Shown piece by piece: positions 53,884 through 63,731 of a DNA stretch of 64,000 nt (position 1 is its first letter; the number at the start of each line of letters is the position of its first letter). The notes beneath the pieces were generated by a model. The model did not search any database, was not told where the DNA came from, and saw only the letters and a list, made by a program, of their open reading frames with translations. Position numbers and translations under genes: made by a program. This stretch comes from Bacterioplanoides pacificum (GTDB lineage Bacteria > Pseudomonadota > Gammaproteobacteria > Pseudomonadales > Oceanobacteraceae), in assembly GCF_042648445.1 (NCBI RefSeq), contig NZ_JBHRYB010000001.1, forward strand, positions 186,001 through 250,000, read 5' to 3'.

Positions 53884-56800
53884 ATGTCCAGCTCTCTGGA
53901 AGAAATAATACGGAATTTTGAATATTATCGTAAGAAAATTGCATTTTATGACGTGTTGATAAAAACAGCTGAAACTCAGCTCGAAGAAAGAAAAGAAGAA
54001 TATGGTGATAATGATATTCTGCGTCAGCGTTACATAAAAATTGTTGATAACAACAAGCATCGGTTGAATTTTTATAAGAAAACACTGGAAAAAATGAATG
54101 ATATTACCAAAAATGGTGATTATCCACTGGAGGAGCTTTGTTCATATCAATATATTGAAAGTTCAGATCTGGAATACCAGCTGGAAGAATTTACACGTGA
54201 GCTTCAAAAAACCGCGTATATTGGTAATGGCAGTTCACCTGACTGGAAGCAATTACAGCAGGAGGACATACCGGCGACAGAAAAAGACAAAGGATGGTTC
54301 AAAAAATTTCTGAAGCCGATGGCTATTGGGGAATATAATCGGATTCATATGGTGTCGCAGCTATCAGATCCATCGGATAATCTGGAGATCCTCGCAGGGA
54401 GTTGTCATATTGCTGTCGAACAGCTGAGTACCCGGGTCAGATTTGTATACGACGACAATCCTGATGAGCCAGTGGCAGATACCTATATCCTTTATTGGAT
54501 GTATGGAGAAGACAAACTTCAGGATCAATTGGCTACTGCAGAAATTGATCTGGATTTTTTCCAGAAAACAAAAACAATGCTACCACTTGGCATTGGTCTG
54601 ACTGATGAATATGGCTATCTCATTCAGTCGCTGGAAATTGCTGATTTAGAAAAAAAGTTTCATGATATCGATATTGATAATGCAACCATCGAAATTAAGC
54701 CGAATAAAATATATGGTGGATGGGATATACGGAGCATTGCGAAAGATCTGGGGTTCTTTGATCTTAAATCAGGTAATCTGGATCCCGATTACGCTAAAAA
54801 AACGCGTGAGTATCTCGAAAATTCATGGTCTGAATGGTATGACTCTAAATATATAGAAAGGCTGTTGTCAGATTACAATCAGATTGAGAGGCTTGGTCAG
54901 AATAAAGAAATGCCAGCACTGAATACGCCTGTTCGGATTCTCCATAGTTACATACGGCATGGGTATTACCATGGAGATAAAGAGAAAATTGAAGAGGAGC
55001 TTTCTTTGCAGGACGACTCATATTTTAAATCTATGAGTACACAATATTTTTACACTGATCGTAAGTATGGTTTTTTTGCTTACCCGGTAAATCGTGGAAA
55101 TTTCAAGACAAAAAATCTGATTGAGATGGCAGAAGAAGATAACTCTCCTGCCTGGAGTGGGTTTGTCCCGGTTAGCGATAATGAAGAGAAAGAGCCGGAA
55201 GCAATCCGGTTGCACTGCACTCTGCCAGAGTGGGATCGGCGTATAACAAAAAAGCTGGATCGTCTTAATGGCGAAATAAAAAATCTGGAGCTTAAAGTTA
55301 AAGTTCATTCTGAGAATCTGGAAACACTCAGCGCCATGCGCATGACCGCTCAGATGCATTACGATTTTCCGGGAGGGAGGCGGGACTCAGAAGAGTATGC
55401 GACTAACGGGAAGTTACTCGAAGAAATAGATAAACTCTACGCCGGGATTACAGATCGTCTGGTCAATGTTGACGATGATGCAGAGTTTATTCATACCTCA
55501 GATGTAGAGGAGCTTGAAGCCGCCGCCGAAGAACTGTGGAAAACGATAAAAAATGATGAGTTTCTGGAAGAACTTCGCCTGTATCTGAAGCACTCTAATA
55601 CTCAAAACGAAGAAAGTTCAGAGCCGGAATCATTGCTGAATTCCGGACCCTATATGGAGAGAGAGCCATTCTGGGGGCATATATTTGAAACACTGAAAGA
55701 GTGTTTTGTGGCGTTATCAAAAACCAGTTTAAGGGAAGATGTATGGAATACCTGGATTGAGGATGCGTTTGATCTGATTTCCAGAATAAATGATGTTGAA
55801 AATATTTCTGAAGAGGAAGATGTACGATCGGATTTTAATAAAACAATTTTAAAAGGTAAAAAATATATTGAAATTACCGGGTATACTGATTCTGGATTTA
55901 GAAAAATAAATTTAGCTGTTAAGGATTCATTGAATAAAGAAAGGGAAAGACTGTCTGATATTGAAGATGATCATCTTCATCCGGATAATTGTAATCCGGT
56001 TCTCTGGGCTTTATTTCAGTGGAAAAAATACGCATCCGGTATTTTTCATAATTCTCCCGGACCTCAGAGCCTGGTTCAGAGTCTGATTAATCTTTATAAT
56101 AATGAAATAGCATTAAAAATGTCGCGTGATAAAGGAGGGTTTGAAATACGATTTCCACTGGCGTTATTTCGTTTGTGTGGCATTTCTGAAATCGATGGCA
56201 AGCGGCTGCCCTTTTCATTTTTACAAAGTATCGTTATTACCGGTTATATCGCGAGTGCCCCAGGAGATAAGAAAAAAGATTATATAAAATCACTACGCAG
56301 GATAGATGGTATAAGTAAGATCAGAGTCGATAGTGAAACACGATCTGTTCTCAATAGCCTTGCTTCTGATAACATTCGTGGGAATCCCTCTCCGGATCTG
56401 GCAAGTACCATTTATAAGGCTAATAGCCAAAGCTGGTATAAGATTCTAATGCAGGTCGTTACACTGAGTTATCATTTTCATGCATTAAAAACAGCTAAAG
56501 ATTCATTTGACAGTGATAATTATATTGAATCGTCAATGAAAGCAATGCTAGCTGTATCCGAGCTGATTTACTCCGTTGGAGTTGCTCATCGTCTGTTACA
56601 GACGATGACAGGTTTTGATATCAGCAGGCATATTCTGGGTAAAGAATATTCATCAGCATTGGCGGCTATAAATCCAGAAAAAATAGCACCGTATATTGGT
56701 GCATTAGCCGGGGTGTTGTCTTACTTTGCAGCGATTGAAGAGTATGTCAAAGGTGAAGATGCTAAAGCGAATATTAAAGTAGCAGAAGGCTCACTGATTA

Positions 56801-57552
56801 TATTAAGCCATGCATTAGAAGCCGTCAGTAAAAGAGTTGCACAAAAATCTGCAGTCACTGCATTAGGTTATGCGATTCCTGGTGTTAATATCGTGTTATT
56901 TTTATTGACGGTATATGATGGTTACACCATTTACCAGGAGCTTACCCGGGAAAACTTGCACTTTATATATAATCACTATTTTGACAAAATAAAAGAATCA
57001 GAGGTTTCATATACAGGTCGAAAATGCCATGATCTGTATGAAGATAACTTACCGCCTGACTACAATGAATCTTATAATAGCGTTTTTTCATTATCAAAAG
57101 ATATTAAGTGGTTAACATTAAGCTGGCGAGCGATTGTGCCTATGTATCTTCAGGGATATCCTGTTGCTATGATTGAAAAAATTGTCGATATCGGTGTCGC
57201 TCCTACTGAAACAACCCGGGTTTATCCAAGGCACAAGTCGGCCGATGTTCGGCTTACTGCAAATGTTAAAGATATAGTTGATTTTTATAATCATATATCA
57301 GACCCGGTTAATGAAGGTCATGGATTCTCCAGTGGCAAGCGTTATTCTGAAGTAGCCCGGGAAATGATTCGGGGTGAATATATTCCGGCTGATGGTATAA
57401 GCGAAGAGCTTGAAATAAAAGACCGGGAAGGCGCAAAGATTATATCAATGGATCATGAATACTTCAGAAATCAGGATGCAATTTATGGTGAATCCTGGGA
57501 AGAATTTAATAAATTGAGTTTTGAAAAATACCCGGCTAATTATCTGACCTGA
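53884..57552 (+). CDS. Large putative membrane-active toxin/effector, 1,222 aa
   Basis: I recognise no named family with confidence. The protein begins with a helical coiled-coil region (~1-100), has a long charged, soluble middle, and near the C-terminus two hydrophobic helices (~937-957, PYIGALAGVLSYFAAIE; ~990-1015, ALGYAIPGVNIVLFLLTVYD). That layout recalls colicin-like type VI pore-forming effectors (BTH_I2691/VasX sort), but the usual VasX N-terminal motif is not seen. No signal peptide. AAGGA precedes the ATG. It is strongly AT-rich compared with the core genes. It is followed directly by the LRR array. Confidence 0.55.
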   Translation: MSSSLEEIIRNFEYYRKKIAFYDVLIKTAETQLEERKEEYGDNDILRQRYIKIVDNNKHRLNFYKKTLEKMNDITKNGDYPLEELCSYQYIESSDLEYQLEEFTRELQKTAYIGNGSSPDWKQLQQEDIPATEKDKGWFKKFLKPMAIGEYNRIHMVSQLSDPSDNLEILAGSCHIAVEQLSTRVRFVYDDNPDEPVADTYILYWMYGEDKLQDQLATAEIDLDFFQKTKTMLPLGIGLTDEYGYLIQSLEIADLEKKFHDIDIDNATIEIKPNKIYGGWDIRSIAKDLGFFDLKSGNLDPDYAKKTREYLENSWSEWYDSKYIERLLSDYNQIERLGQNKEMPALNTPVRILHSYIRHGYYHGDKEKIEEELSLQDDSYFKSMSTQYFYTDRKYGFFAYPVNRGNFKTKNLIEMAEEDNSPAWSGFVPVSDNEEKEPEAIRLHCTLPEWDRRITKKLDRLNGEIKNLELKVKVHSENLETLSAMRMTAQMHYDFPGGRRDSEEYATNGKLLEEIDKLYAGITDRLVNVDDDAEFIHTSDVEELEAAAEELWKTIKNDEFLEELRLYLKHSNTQNEESSEPESLLNSGPYMEREPFWGHIFETLKECFVALSKTSLREDVWNTWIEDAFDLISRINDVENISEEEDVRSDFNKTILKGKKYIEITGYTDSGFRKINLAVKDSLNKERERLSDIEDDHLHPDNCNPVLWALFQWKKYASGIFHNSPGPQSLVQSLINLYNNEIALKMSRDKGGFEIRFPLALFRLCGISEIDGKRLPFSFLQSIVITGYIASAPGDKKKDYIKSLRRIDGISKIRVDSETRSVLNSLASDNIRGNPSPDLASTIYKANSQSWYKILMQVVTLSYHFHALKTAKDSFDSDNYIESSMKAMLAVSELIYSVGVAHRLLQTMTGFDISRHILGKEYSSALAAINPEKIAPYIGALAGVLSYFAAIEEYVKGEDAKANIKVAEGSLIILSHALEAVSKRVAQKSAVTALGYAIPGVNIVLFLLTVYDGYTIYQELTRENLHFIYNHYFDKIKESEVSYTGRKCHDLYEDNLPPDYNESYNSVFSLSKDIKWLTLSWRAIVPMYLQGYPVAMIEKIVDIGVAPTETTRVYPRHKSADVRLTANVKDIVDFYNHISDPVNEGHGFSSGKRYSEVAREMIRGEYIPADGISEELEIKDREGAKIISMDHEYFRNQDAIYGESWEEFNKLSFEKYPANYLT

Positions 57553-57588
57553 ATAAAATGATTTTTATAGTTTTTTGTTAAATAAGTG

Positions 57589-57618
57589 GTGTTTATATGA
57601 GTAGTGTTTATATGAGTA
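57589..57618 (+). repeat. 15-bp tandem duplication over the start of the first LRR gene
   Basis: GTGTTTATATGAGTA occurs twice in direct tandem (57589-57603 and 57604-57618), giving two in-frame ATGs (57597 and 57612) 15 nt apart. Neither has a clear ribosome site. Confidence 0.9.
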
Positions 57619-59099
57619 GGAGAGTTTTTATAGTATTTATCTATCTGCTGCTGGCTCCATATGCCTGGTCTCAGAAATTTATGCACCATGATGTGCCCAT
57701 TTCCGAACATGACGCAGCACAAATAAAAAAGTTAGCAGCACATTTAGGTGTGCCGGAAGAAAAGTTCGGTCCGGCAACTGATGCATCAGGGAAGGTTTTT
57801 ATATCTAATAGTAATGGTAACTTGTTACGTGATAAAAATAACAATGACATTATGGATGAAGAAGAATCAGTTCTTGAATATAAAGCAGGTGTTTTTTTAA
57901 GTTATTTGATGCCGTATCAATATGCATTAAGTGATGATGGTGATATCTGGTATCTTAATATGAGTTTTTCTGACTTCTCAGATCTTAGTATGTTATCAGG
58001 TTTTAAAAATCTAAAAGTTTTTGAATGTGACCCCTGTAAAATTAAAGATATTGATGTAAAGAAAGAGTCTTCTATTGAATATATAAACCTGGGGGAGACG
58101 GTGATAGATAGCATCACGGATGTTTCCGGATTTAAAAAGCTACAATATATTTCACTGGATTATTATGGTAATGACTTATCAAATTTTAAACTTGATAATA
58201 TTAGGTGGCTGGATCTCAAAGCTCGTAATATCAATAATATATCTTTCTTAAAAAGCTTTGAGAGGCTCAAATATCTATATCTATGGGTTAATGACGATGA
58301 TGAGTATGATTTGTCAATGTTACCTGAGGGGTTAACCAGATTCATACTCAGCGGTGGCGAAAAATCAACTAATTTCAGTAGTATCGGAAGATTAACTGAT
58401 TTAAGAGATCTAGACTTGAGGTCGGATGCATTATCAAATACCAGTTTTTTGTCAAAGCTTAAAAACTTAGAATATTTATTTATTAGCGATTCTCCAAATA
58501 TTAATAAAGTTGATGGATTGGAATTTCTTGATAATCTGGAAGAAATCTATTTAGTCCGGATCCCTATTGACAGTATCTCGGCTATACGATCATTAAAAAA
58601 TCTTAAGCATATAGATATTTCAGATACGAATATTACATCACTGGATGGTGTTCAGAATAAACCCTTTTTGAAGACGATCAGTGTGATTGCATCGCCAATA
58701 AAACGGATTGAGCATCTGGAAGGTCTGCCAAAACTGAATGAGCTGATTCTAGTGAACACCGATATCAAAAAAATAGAAGGTCTGGAAAACCTGAACTGCC
58801 TGGAAGATCTTAATCTGTACGATAATGATATCTCGGTATTTGAGAATATATTCCACCTTCCGCTGTTATCAGAAATGAACTTAGATAAAACCAAAGTATA
58901 TGAGTTTCCGGGGTGGGAGAAAACCCAGCGCTTACGGATTATTCATATGAATGAAAGGGAGTTTAAAAAGCGCCAGACCGACCCTGACTACTGGTATAAC
59001 TATGTTCCCTATAAGGATTTTGACTGGAAGCTTAGAATGACTCCTCTTATAAATAATAAAGAGAGAGAAAAGTACGGCTGTTATCTCAAGGAAGATTGA
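57597..59099 (+). CDS. Exported LRR protein, copy 1 (putative immunity protein)
   Basis: The protein has 500 aa. Its signal peptide differs from the other copies (MSRRVFIVFIYLLLAPYAWS) and is followed by QKFMHHDVPISEHDAAQIKK, shared by all. Next are an EF-hand-like RDKNNNDIMDEEE, a CxxC motif and about ten SDS22/internalin-type leucine-rich repeats, then a conserved tail ending KYGCYLKED. The start could be 57597 or 57612. It is the first of at least five tandem paralogues just after the toxin-like gene. Likely periplasmic. Immunity role inferred from position. Confidence 0.75.
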   Translation: MSSVYMSRRVFIVFIYLLLAPYAWSQKFMHHDVPISEHDAAQIKKLAAHLGVPEEKFGPATDASGKVFISNSNGNLLRDKNNNDIMDEEESVLEYKAGVFLSYLMPYQYALSDDGDIWYLNMSFSDFSDLSMLSGFKNLKVFECDPCKIKDIDVKKESSIEYINLGETVIDSITDVSGFKKLQYISLDYYGNDLSNFKLDNIRWLDLKARNINNISFLKSFERLKYLYLWVNDDDEYDLSMLPEGLTRFILSGGEKSTNFSSIGRLTDLRDLDLRSDALSNTSFLSKLKNLEYLFISDSPNINKVDGLEFLDNLEEIYLVRIPIDSISAIRSLKNLKHIDISDTNITSLDGVQNKPFLKTISVIASPIKRIEHLEGLPKLNELILVNTDIKKIEGLENLNCLEDLNLYDNDISVFENIFHLPLLSEMNLDKTKVYEFPGWEKTQRLRIIHMNEREFKKRQTDPDYWYNYVPYKDFDWKLRMTPLINNKEREKYGCYLKED

Positions 59100-59132
59100 T
59101 TATTATCAATAACTAAATTTCAGTGAACATTT

Positions 59133-60632
59133 ATGGAAAAATTTAATTTTAAATCAATACTCGTTTTTACCTTATTATTGCTGGTATCGGGTCTTGGTCA
59201 TGCTCAGAAATTTATGCACCATGATGTGCCAATTTCCGAACATGACGCAGCACAGATAAAAAAGTTAGCAGCACGTTTAGGCGTGCCGGAAGAAAAGTTT
59301 GGTCCGGCAACTGATGCATTAGGGAAGGTTTTTATATCTAATAATAATGGTAACTTGTTACGTGACAAAAATAATAATGACATTATGGATGAAGAAGAAT
59401 CAGTTCTTGAATATAAAGCAGGTGTTTTTTTAAGTTATTTGATGCCGTATCAATATGCATTAAATAATAATGGTGATATCTGGTATATTGACCTGAGTTT
59501 TTCTGATTTTTCAGATTTTAGTATGTTGTCGGGTTTTAAAAATCTAAAAGTTTTTAAGTGTCACTCCTGTAAAGTCCGAGATATTGATTTAAAACGAGAA
59601 TCTTCCATTGAATATTTAAGTCTTGGGGTGACAGCGATAGATAGCATCACTGATGTTTCCGGATTTAAAAAGCTACAATATATTTCACTGGATTATTATG
59701 GTAGTGACTTGTCAAATTTTAAACTTGATAATATTAGGTGGCTGGATCTCAAATCTCGTAATATCAATAATATATCTTTCTTAAAAAGCTTTGAGAGGCT
59801 CAAATATCTATATCTATGGGTTAATGACGATGATGCGTATGATTTGTCAATGTTGCCTGAGGGGTTAACCAGATTCATACTCAGCGGTGGCGAAAAATCA
59901 ACTAATTTCAGTAGTATCGGAAGATTAACTGATTTAAAAGATCTAGACTTGAGGTCGGATGCATTATCAAATACCAGTTTTTTGTCAAAGCTTAAAAACT
60001 TAGAATATTTATTTATTAGCGATTCTCCAAATATTAATAAAGTTGATGGATTGGAATTTCTTGATAATCTGGAAGAAATCCATTTAGTCCGGATCCCTAT
60101 TGACAGTATCTCGGCTATACGATCATTAAAAAATCTTAAGCATATAGGCATTTCAGATACGAACCTTACATCACTGGATGGTGTTCAGAATAAACCATTT
60201 TTGAAGAAAATCAGTGTGATTGCATCGCCAATAAAACGGATTGAGCACCTGGAAGGTCTACCAAAGCTGAATGAGCTGATTCTAGTGAACACCGATATCA
60301 AAAAGATAGAAGGTCTGGAAAACCTGAACTGCCTGGAAGATCTTAATCTGTATGATAATGATATCTCCGTATTTGAGAATATATTCCACCTTCCGCTGTT
60401 ATCAGAAATGAACTTAGATAAAACCAAAGTATATGAGTTTCCGGGGTGGGAGAAAACCCAGCGGTTACGGATTATTCATATGAATGAAAGGGAGTTTAAA
60501 AAGCGCCAGACCGACCCGGATTACTGGTATCGTGATGTTCCTTATAAAGAATTTGATCTTAAGCTAAGAATGAACCCATATATTACAAATGATGAGCGTA
60601 AGAAATACGGCTGTTATCTCAAGGAAGATTGA
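59133..60632 (+). CDS. Exported LRR protein, copy 2 (putative immunity protein)
   Basis: The protein has 499 aa. Its signal peptide (MEKFNFKSILVFTLLLLVSG) is the form used by copies 2-5. The body is close to copy 1 through the LRR core, including the VLEYKAGVF block, but it has the B-type tail (YRDVPYKEFDLKLRMNPYIT). It is separated by a 33-nt spacer from copy 1 that recurs at every junction. Same EF-hand-like and CxxC features. Confidence 0.75.
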   Translation: MEKFNFKSILVFTLLLLVSGLGHAQKFMHHDVPISEHDAAQIKKLAARLGVPEEKFGPATDALGKVFISNNNGNLLRDKNNNDIMDEEESVLEYKAGVFLSYLMPYQYALNNNGDIWYIDLSFSDFSDFSMLSGFKNLKVFKCHSCKVRDIDLKRESSIEYLSLGVTAIDSITDVSGFKKLQYISLDYYGSDLSNFKLDNIRWLDLKSRNINNISFLKSFERLKYLYLWVNDDDAYDLSMLPEGLTRFILSGGEKSTNFSSIGRLTDLKDLDLRSDALSNTSFLSKLKNLEYLFISDSPNINKVDGLEFLDNLEEIHLVRIPIDSISAIRSLKNLKHIGISDTNLTSLDGVQNKPFLKKISVIASPIKRIEHLEGLPKLNELILVNTDIKKIEGLENLNCLEDLNLYDNDISVFENIFHLPLLSEMNLDKTKVYEFPGWEKTQRLRIIHMNEREFKKRQTDPDYWYRDVPYKEFDLKLRMNPYITNDERKKYGCYLKED

Positions 60633-60665
60633 TTATTATCAATAACTAAGTTTCAGTGAATATTT

Positions 60666-62165
60666 ATGGAAAAATTTAACTTTAAATTAATACTCGTTTT
60701 TACCTTATTATTGCTGGTTTCGGGTCTTGGTCATGCTCAGAAATTTATGCACCATGATGTGCCCATTTCCGAACATGACGCAGCGCAGATAAAGAAGTTA
60801 GCAGCACGTTTAGGCGTGCCGGAAGAAAGGTTTGGTCCGGCAACTGATGCATCAGGTAAGGTTTTTATATCTAATAGTAATGGTAACTTGTTACGTGATA
60901 AAAATAACAATGGAATTATGGATGAAGAAGAATTAGTTGTTTTTGATAAGGCAGGTATTTTTTATAATTATTTAATAACATATCAATACGCATTAAATAG
61001 TAATGGTGATATCTGGTATCTTAATATGAGCTTCTCTGACTTCTCAGATCTTAGTATGTTATCAGGTTTTAAAAATCTAAAAGTTTTTGAATGTCACTCC
61101 TGTAAAACTAGAGATATTAATTTAAAACGAGAGTCTTCCATTGAATATTTAAACCTGGGAGGGGCATCGATAGAAAGCATTACTGATGTTTCCGGATTTA
61201 AAAATCTACAACATCTTTCAATAGATTTTTATGGTAATGACTTGTCGAAATTTAAATTTAATAATATTAAGTGGCTGGATCTTAAAGCTCATAATATTGA
61301 TAATATTTCCTTTTTAAAAGACTTTGATAGCCTTAAATTTCTATACCTGTGGGTTAATGATAATGATGAGTATGATTTGTCGATGCTACCTGAAGGTTTA
61401 ACCAGGTTTATACTTGGCGGTGGCGAAAAATCAACTAATTTCAGTAGTATTGGAAGATTAACTAATTTAAAAGATCTAGACTTGAGGTCGGATGCATTAT
61501 CAAATACCAGTTTTTTGTCAAAGCTTAAAAACTTAGAATATTTATTTATTAGCGATTCTCCAAATATTAATAAAGTTGATGGATTGGAATTTCTTGATCA
61601 TCTGGAAGAAATCCATTTAGTCCGGATCCCTATTGACAGTATCTCGGCTATACGATCATTAAAAAATCTTAAGCATATAGGCATTTCAGATACGAACCTT
61701 ACATCACTGGATGGTGTTCAGAATAAACCATTTTTGAAGAAAATCAGTGTGATTGCATCGCCAATAAAACGGATTGAGCATCTGGAAGGTCTGCCAAAAC
61801 TGAATGAGCTGATTCTAGTGAACACCGATATCAAAAAAATAGAAGGTCTGGAAAACCTGAACTGCCTGGAAGATCTTAATCTGTATGATAATGATATCTC
61901 GGTATTTGAGAATATATTCCACCTTCCGCTGTTATCAGAAATGAACTTAGATAAAACCAAAGTATATGAGTTTCCGGGGTGGGAGAAAACTCAGCGGTTA
62001 CGGGTTATTCATATGAATGAAAGGGAGTTTAAAAAGCGCCAGACCGACCCTGACTACTGGTATAACTATGTTCCTTATAAGGATTTTGACTGGAAGCTTA
62101 GAATGACTCCTCTTATAAATAATAAAGAGAGAGAAAAGTACGGCTGTTATCTCAAGGAAGATTGA
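60666..62165 (+). CDS. Exported LRR protein, copy 3 (putative immunity protein)
   Basis: The protein has 499 aa. Its N-terminal third carries a second sequence type (VVFDKAGIFYNYLITYQY; KNLQHLSIDFYGNDLSKF), while residues from ~240 on are nearly identical to copy 2 and the tail is A-type as in copy 1 (YNYVPYKDFDWKLRM). The EF-hand-like loop reads NNNGIMDEEE. The mosaic points to exchange between copies. Confidence 0.75.
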   Translation: MEKFNFKLILVFTLLLLVSGLGHAQKFMHHDVPISEHDAAQIKKLAARLGVPEERFGPATDASGKVFISNSNGNLLRDKNNNGIMDEEELVVFDKAGIFYNYLITYQYALNSNGDIWYLNMSFSDFSDLSMLSGFKNLKVFECHSCKTRDINLKRESSIEYLNLGGASIESITDVSGFKNLQHLSIDFYGNDLSKFKFNNIKWLDLKAHNIDNISFLKDFDSLKFLYLWVNDNDEYDLSMLPEGLTRFILGGGEKSTNFSSIGRLTNLKDLDLRSDALSNTSFLSKLKNLEYLFISDSPNINKVDGLEFLDHLEEIHLVRIPIDSISAIRSLKNLKHIGISDTNLTSLDGVQNKPFLKKISVIASPIKRIEHLEGLPKLNELILVNTDIKKIEGLENLNCLEDLNLYDNDISVFENIFHLPLLSEMNLDKTKVYEFPGWEKTQRLRVIHMNEREFKKRQTDPDYWYNYVPYKDFDWKLRMTPLINNKEREKYGCYLKED

Positions 62166-62198
62166 TTATTATCAATAACTAAGTTTCAGTGAACATTT

Positions 62199-63698
62199 AT
62201 GGAAAAATTGAATTTTAAATCAATACTCGTTTTTACCTTATTATTGCTGGTATCGGGTCTTGGTCATGCTCAGAAATTTATGCACCATGATGTGCCCATT
62301 TCCGAACATGACGCAGCGCAGATAAAGAAGTTAGCAGCACAATTAGGTGTGCCAGAAGAAAAGTTTGGTCCGGCAACTGATGCATTGGGGAAGGTTTTTA
62401 TATCTAATAATAATGGTAATTTGTTACGTGATAAAAACAATAATAAAATTATGGATGAAGAAGAGCCAGTTTTTTATGATAAGGCAGGTATTTTCCATAA
62501 CTATTTAATAACATATCAATACGCATTAGATAATAATGGTGACATCTGGTATCTTAATATGAGTTTTTCTGACTTCTCAGATCTTGGTATGTTATCAGGT
62601 TTTAAAAATCTAAAAGTTTTTGAATGTCACTCCTGTAAAATTAGAGATGTTGACATAAAGAACGAGTCTTCTATTGAATATTTAAATCTTGGGGTGACAG
62701 AGATAGAAAGAATCACGGATGTTTCCGGATTTAAAAATCTACAACATCTTTCAATAGATTTTTATGGTGACGACTTGTCGAAATTTAAATTTAATAATAT
62801 TAAGTGGCTGGACCTAGAGGCTCGTAATATCTATAGTATATCCTTTTTGAAGGGGCTTGAGAGACTAAAATTTCTATACTTATGGGTTAATGACAACGAT
62901 GAGTATGATTTGTCGATGCTACCTGAAGGTTTAACCAGATTCATATTCAGCGGTGGAAAAAAATCGACTAATTTCAGTAGCATTGAAAGATTAACTGATT
63001 TAAAAGACCTTGAAATTAGGTCGTTTGAGATATCAGATTCCAGTTTTTTGTCAAAACTTACAAAGCTTGAGTATTTGTCTATTCGAAATTCTCCAGGTAT
63101 GACTAAAATTGATGAGTTGAAATACCTTAAAGAATTGAAAAATCTACGATTATTCAAAGTCCCTATAAAAAGTATATCGGCTATTCGGTCTTTAAAAAAT
63201 CTTAATTATATTTTTATTTCATATGCAAACATTACGTCACTGGATGGTGTTCAGAATAAACCATTTCTGAAGACGATCAGTGTAATTGAATCGCCGATAA
63301 AACGGATTGAGCATCTGGAAGGTCTGCCAAAACTGAATGAACTGATTTTAGCGATCACCGATATCAAAAAGATAGAAGGTCTGGAAAACCTGAACTGCCT
63401 GGAAGATCTTAATCTGTACGATAATGATATCTCGGTATTTGAGAATATATTCCACCTTCCGTTGTTATCAGAAATGAACTTAGATAAAACCAAAGTATAT
63501 GAGTTTCCGGGGTGGGAGAAAACCCAGCGCTTACGGATTATTCATATGAATGAAAGGGAGTTTAAAAAGCGCCAGACCGACCCGGATTACTGGTATCGTG
63601 ATGTTCCTTATAAAGAATTTGATCTTAAGCTAAGAATGAACCCATATATTACAAATGATGAGCGTAAGAAATACGGCTGTTATCTCAAGGAAGATTGA
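62199..63698 (+). CDS. Exported LRR protein, copy 4, with a divergent central LRR block
   Basis: The protein has 499 aa. The N-terminal type is as in copy 3, but residues ~240-330 have a block not seen in the others (LEIRSFEISDSSFLSKLTKL; GMTKIDELKYLKELKNLRLF). It then returns to the shared C-terminal LRRs and has the B-type tail of copy 2. It is the most diverged full copy, and its variable part lies on the concave LRR region where partner binding is expected. Confidence 0.75.
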   Translation: MEKLNFKSILVFTLLLLVSGLGHAQKFMHHDVPISEHDAAQIKKLAAQLGVPEEKFGPATDALGKVFISNNNGNLLRDKNNNKIMDEEEPVFYDKAGIFHNYLITYQYALDNNGDIWYLNMSFSDFSDLGMLSGFKNLKVFECHSCKIRDVDIKNESSIEYLNLGVTEIERITDVSGFKNLQHLSIDFYGDDLSKFKFNNIKWLDLEARNIYSISFLKGLERLKFLYLWVNDNDEYDLSMLPEGLTRFIFSGGKKSTNFSSIERLTDLKDLEIRSFEISDSSFLSKLTKLEYLSIRNSPGMTKIDELKYLKELKNLRLFKVPIKSISAIRSLKNLNYIFISYANITSLDGVQNKPFLKTISVIESPIKRIEHLEGLPKLNELILAITDIKKIEGLENLNCLEDLNLYDNDISVFENIFHLPLLSEMNLDKTKVYEFPGWEKTQRLRIIHMNEREFKKRQTDPDYWYRDVPYKEFDLKLRMNPYITNDERKKYGCYLKED

Positions 63699-63731
63699 TT
63701 ATTATCAATAACTAAATTTCAGTGAACATTT

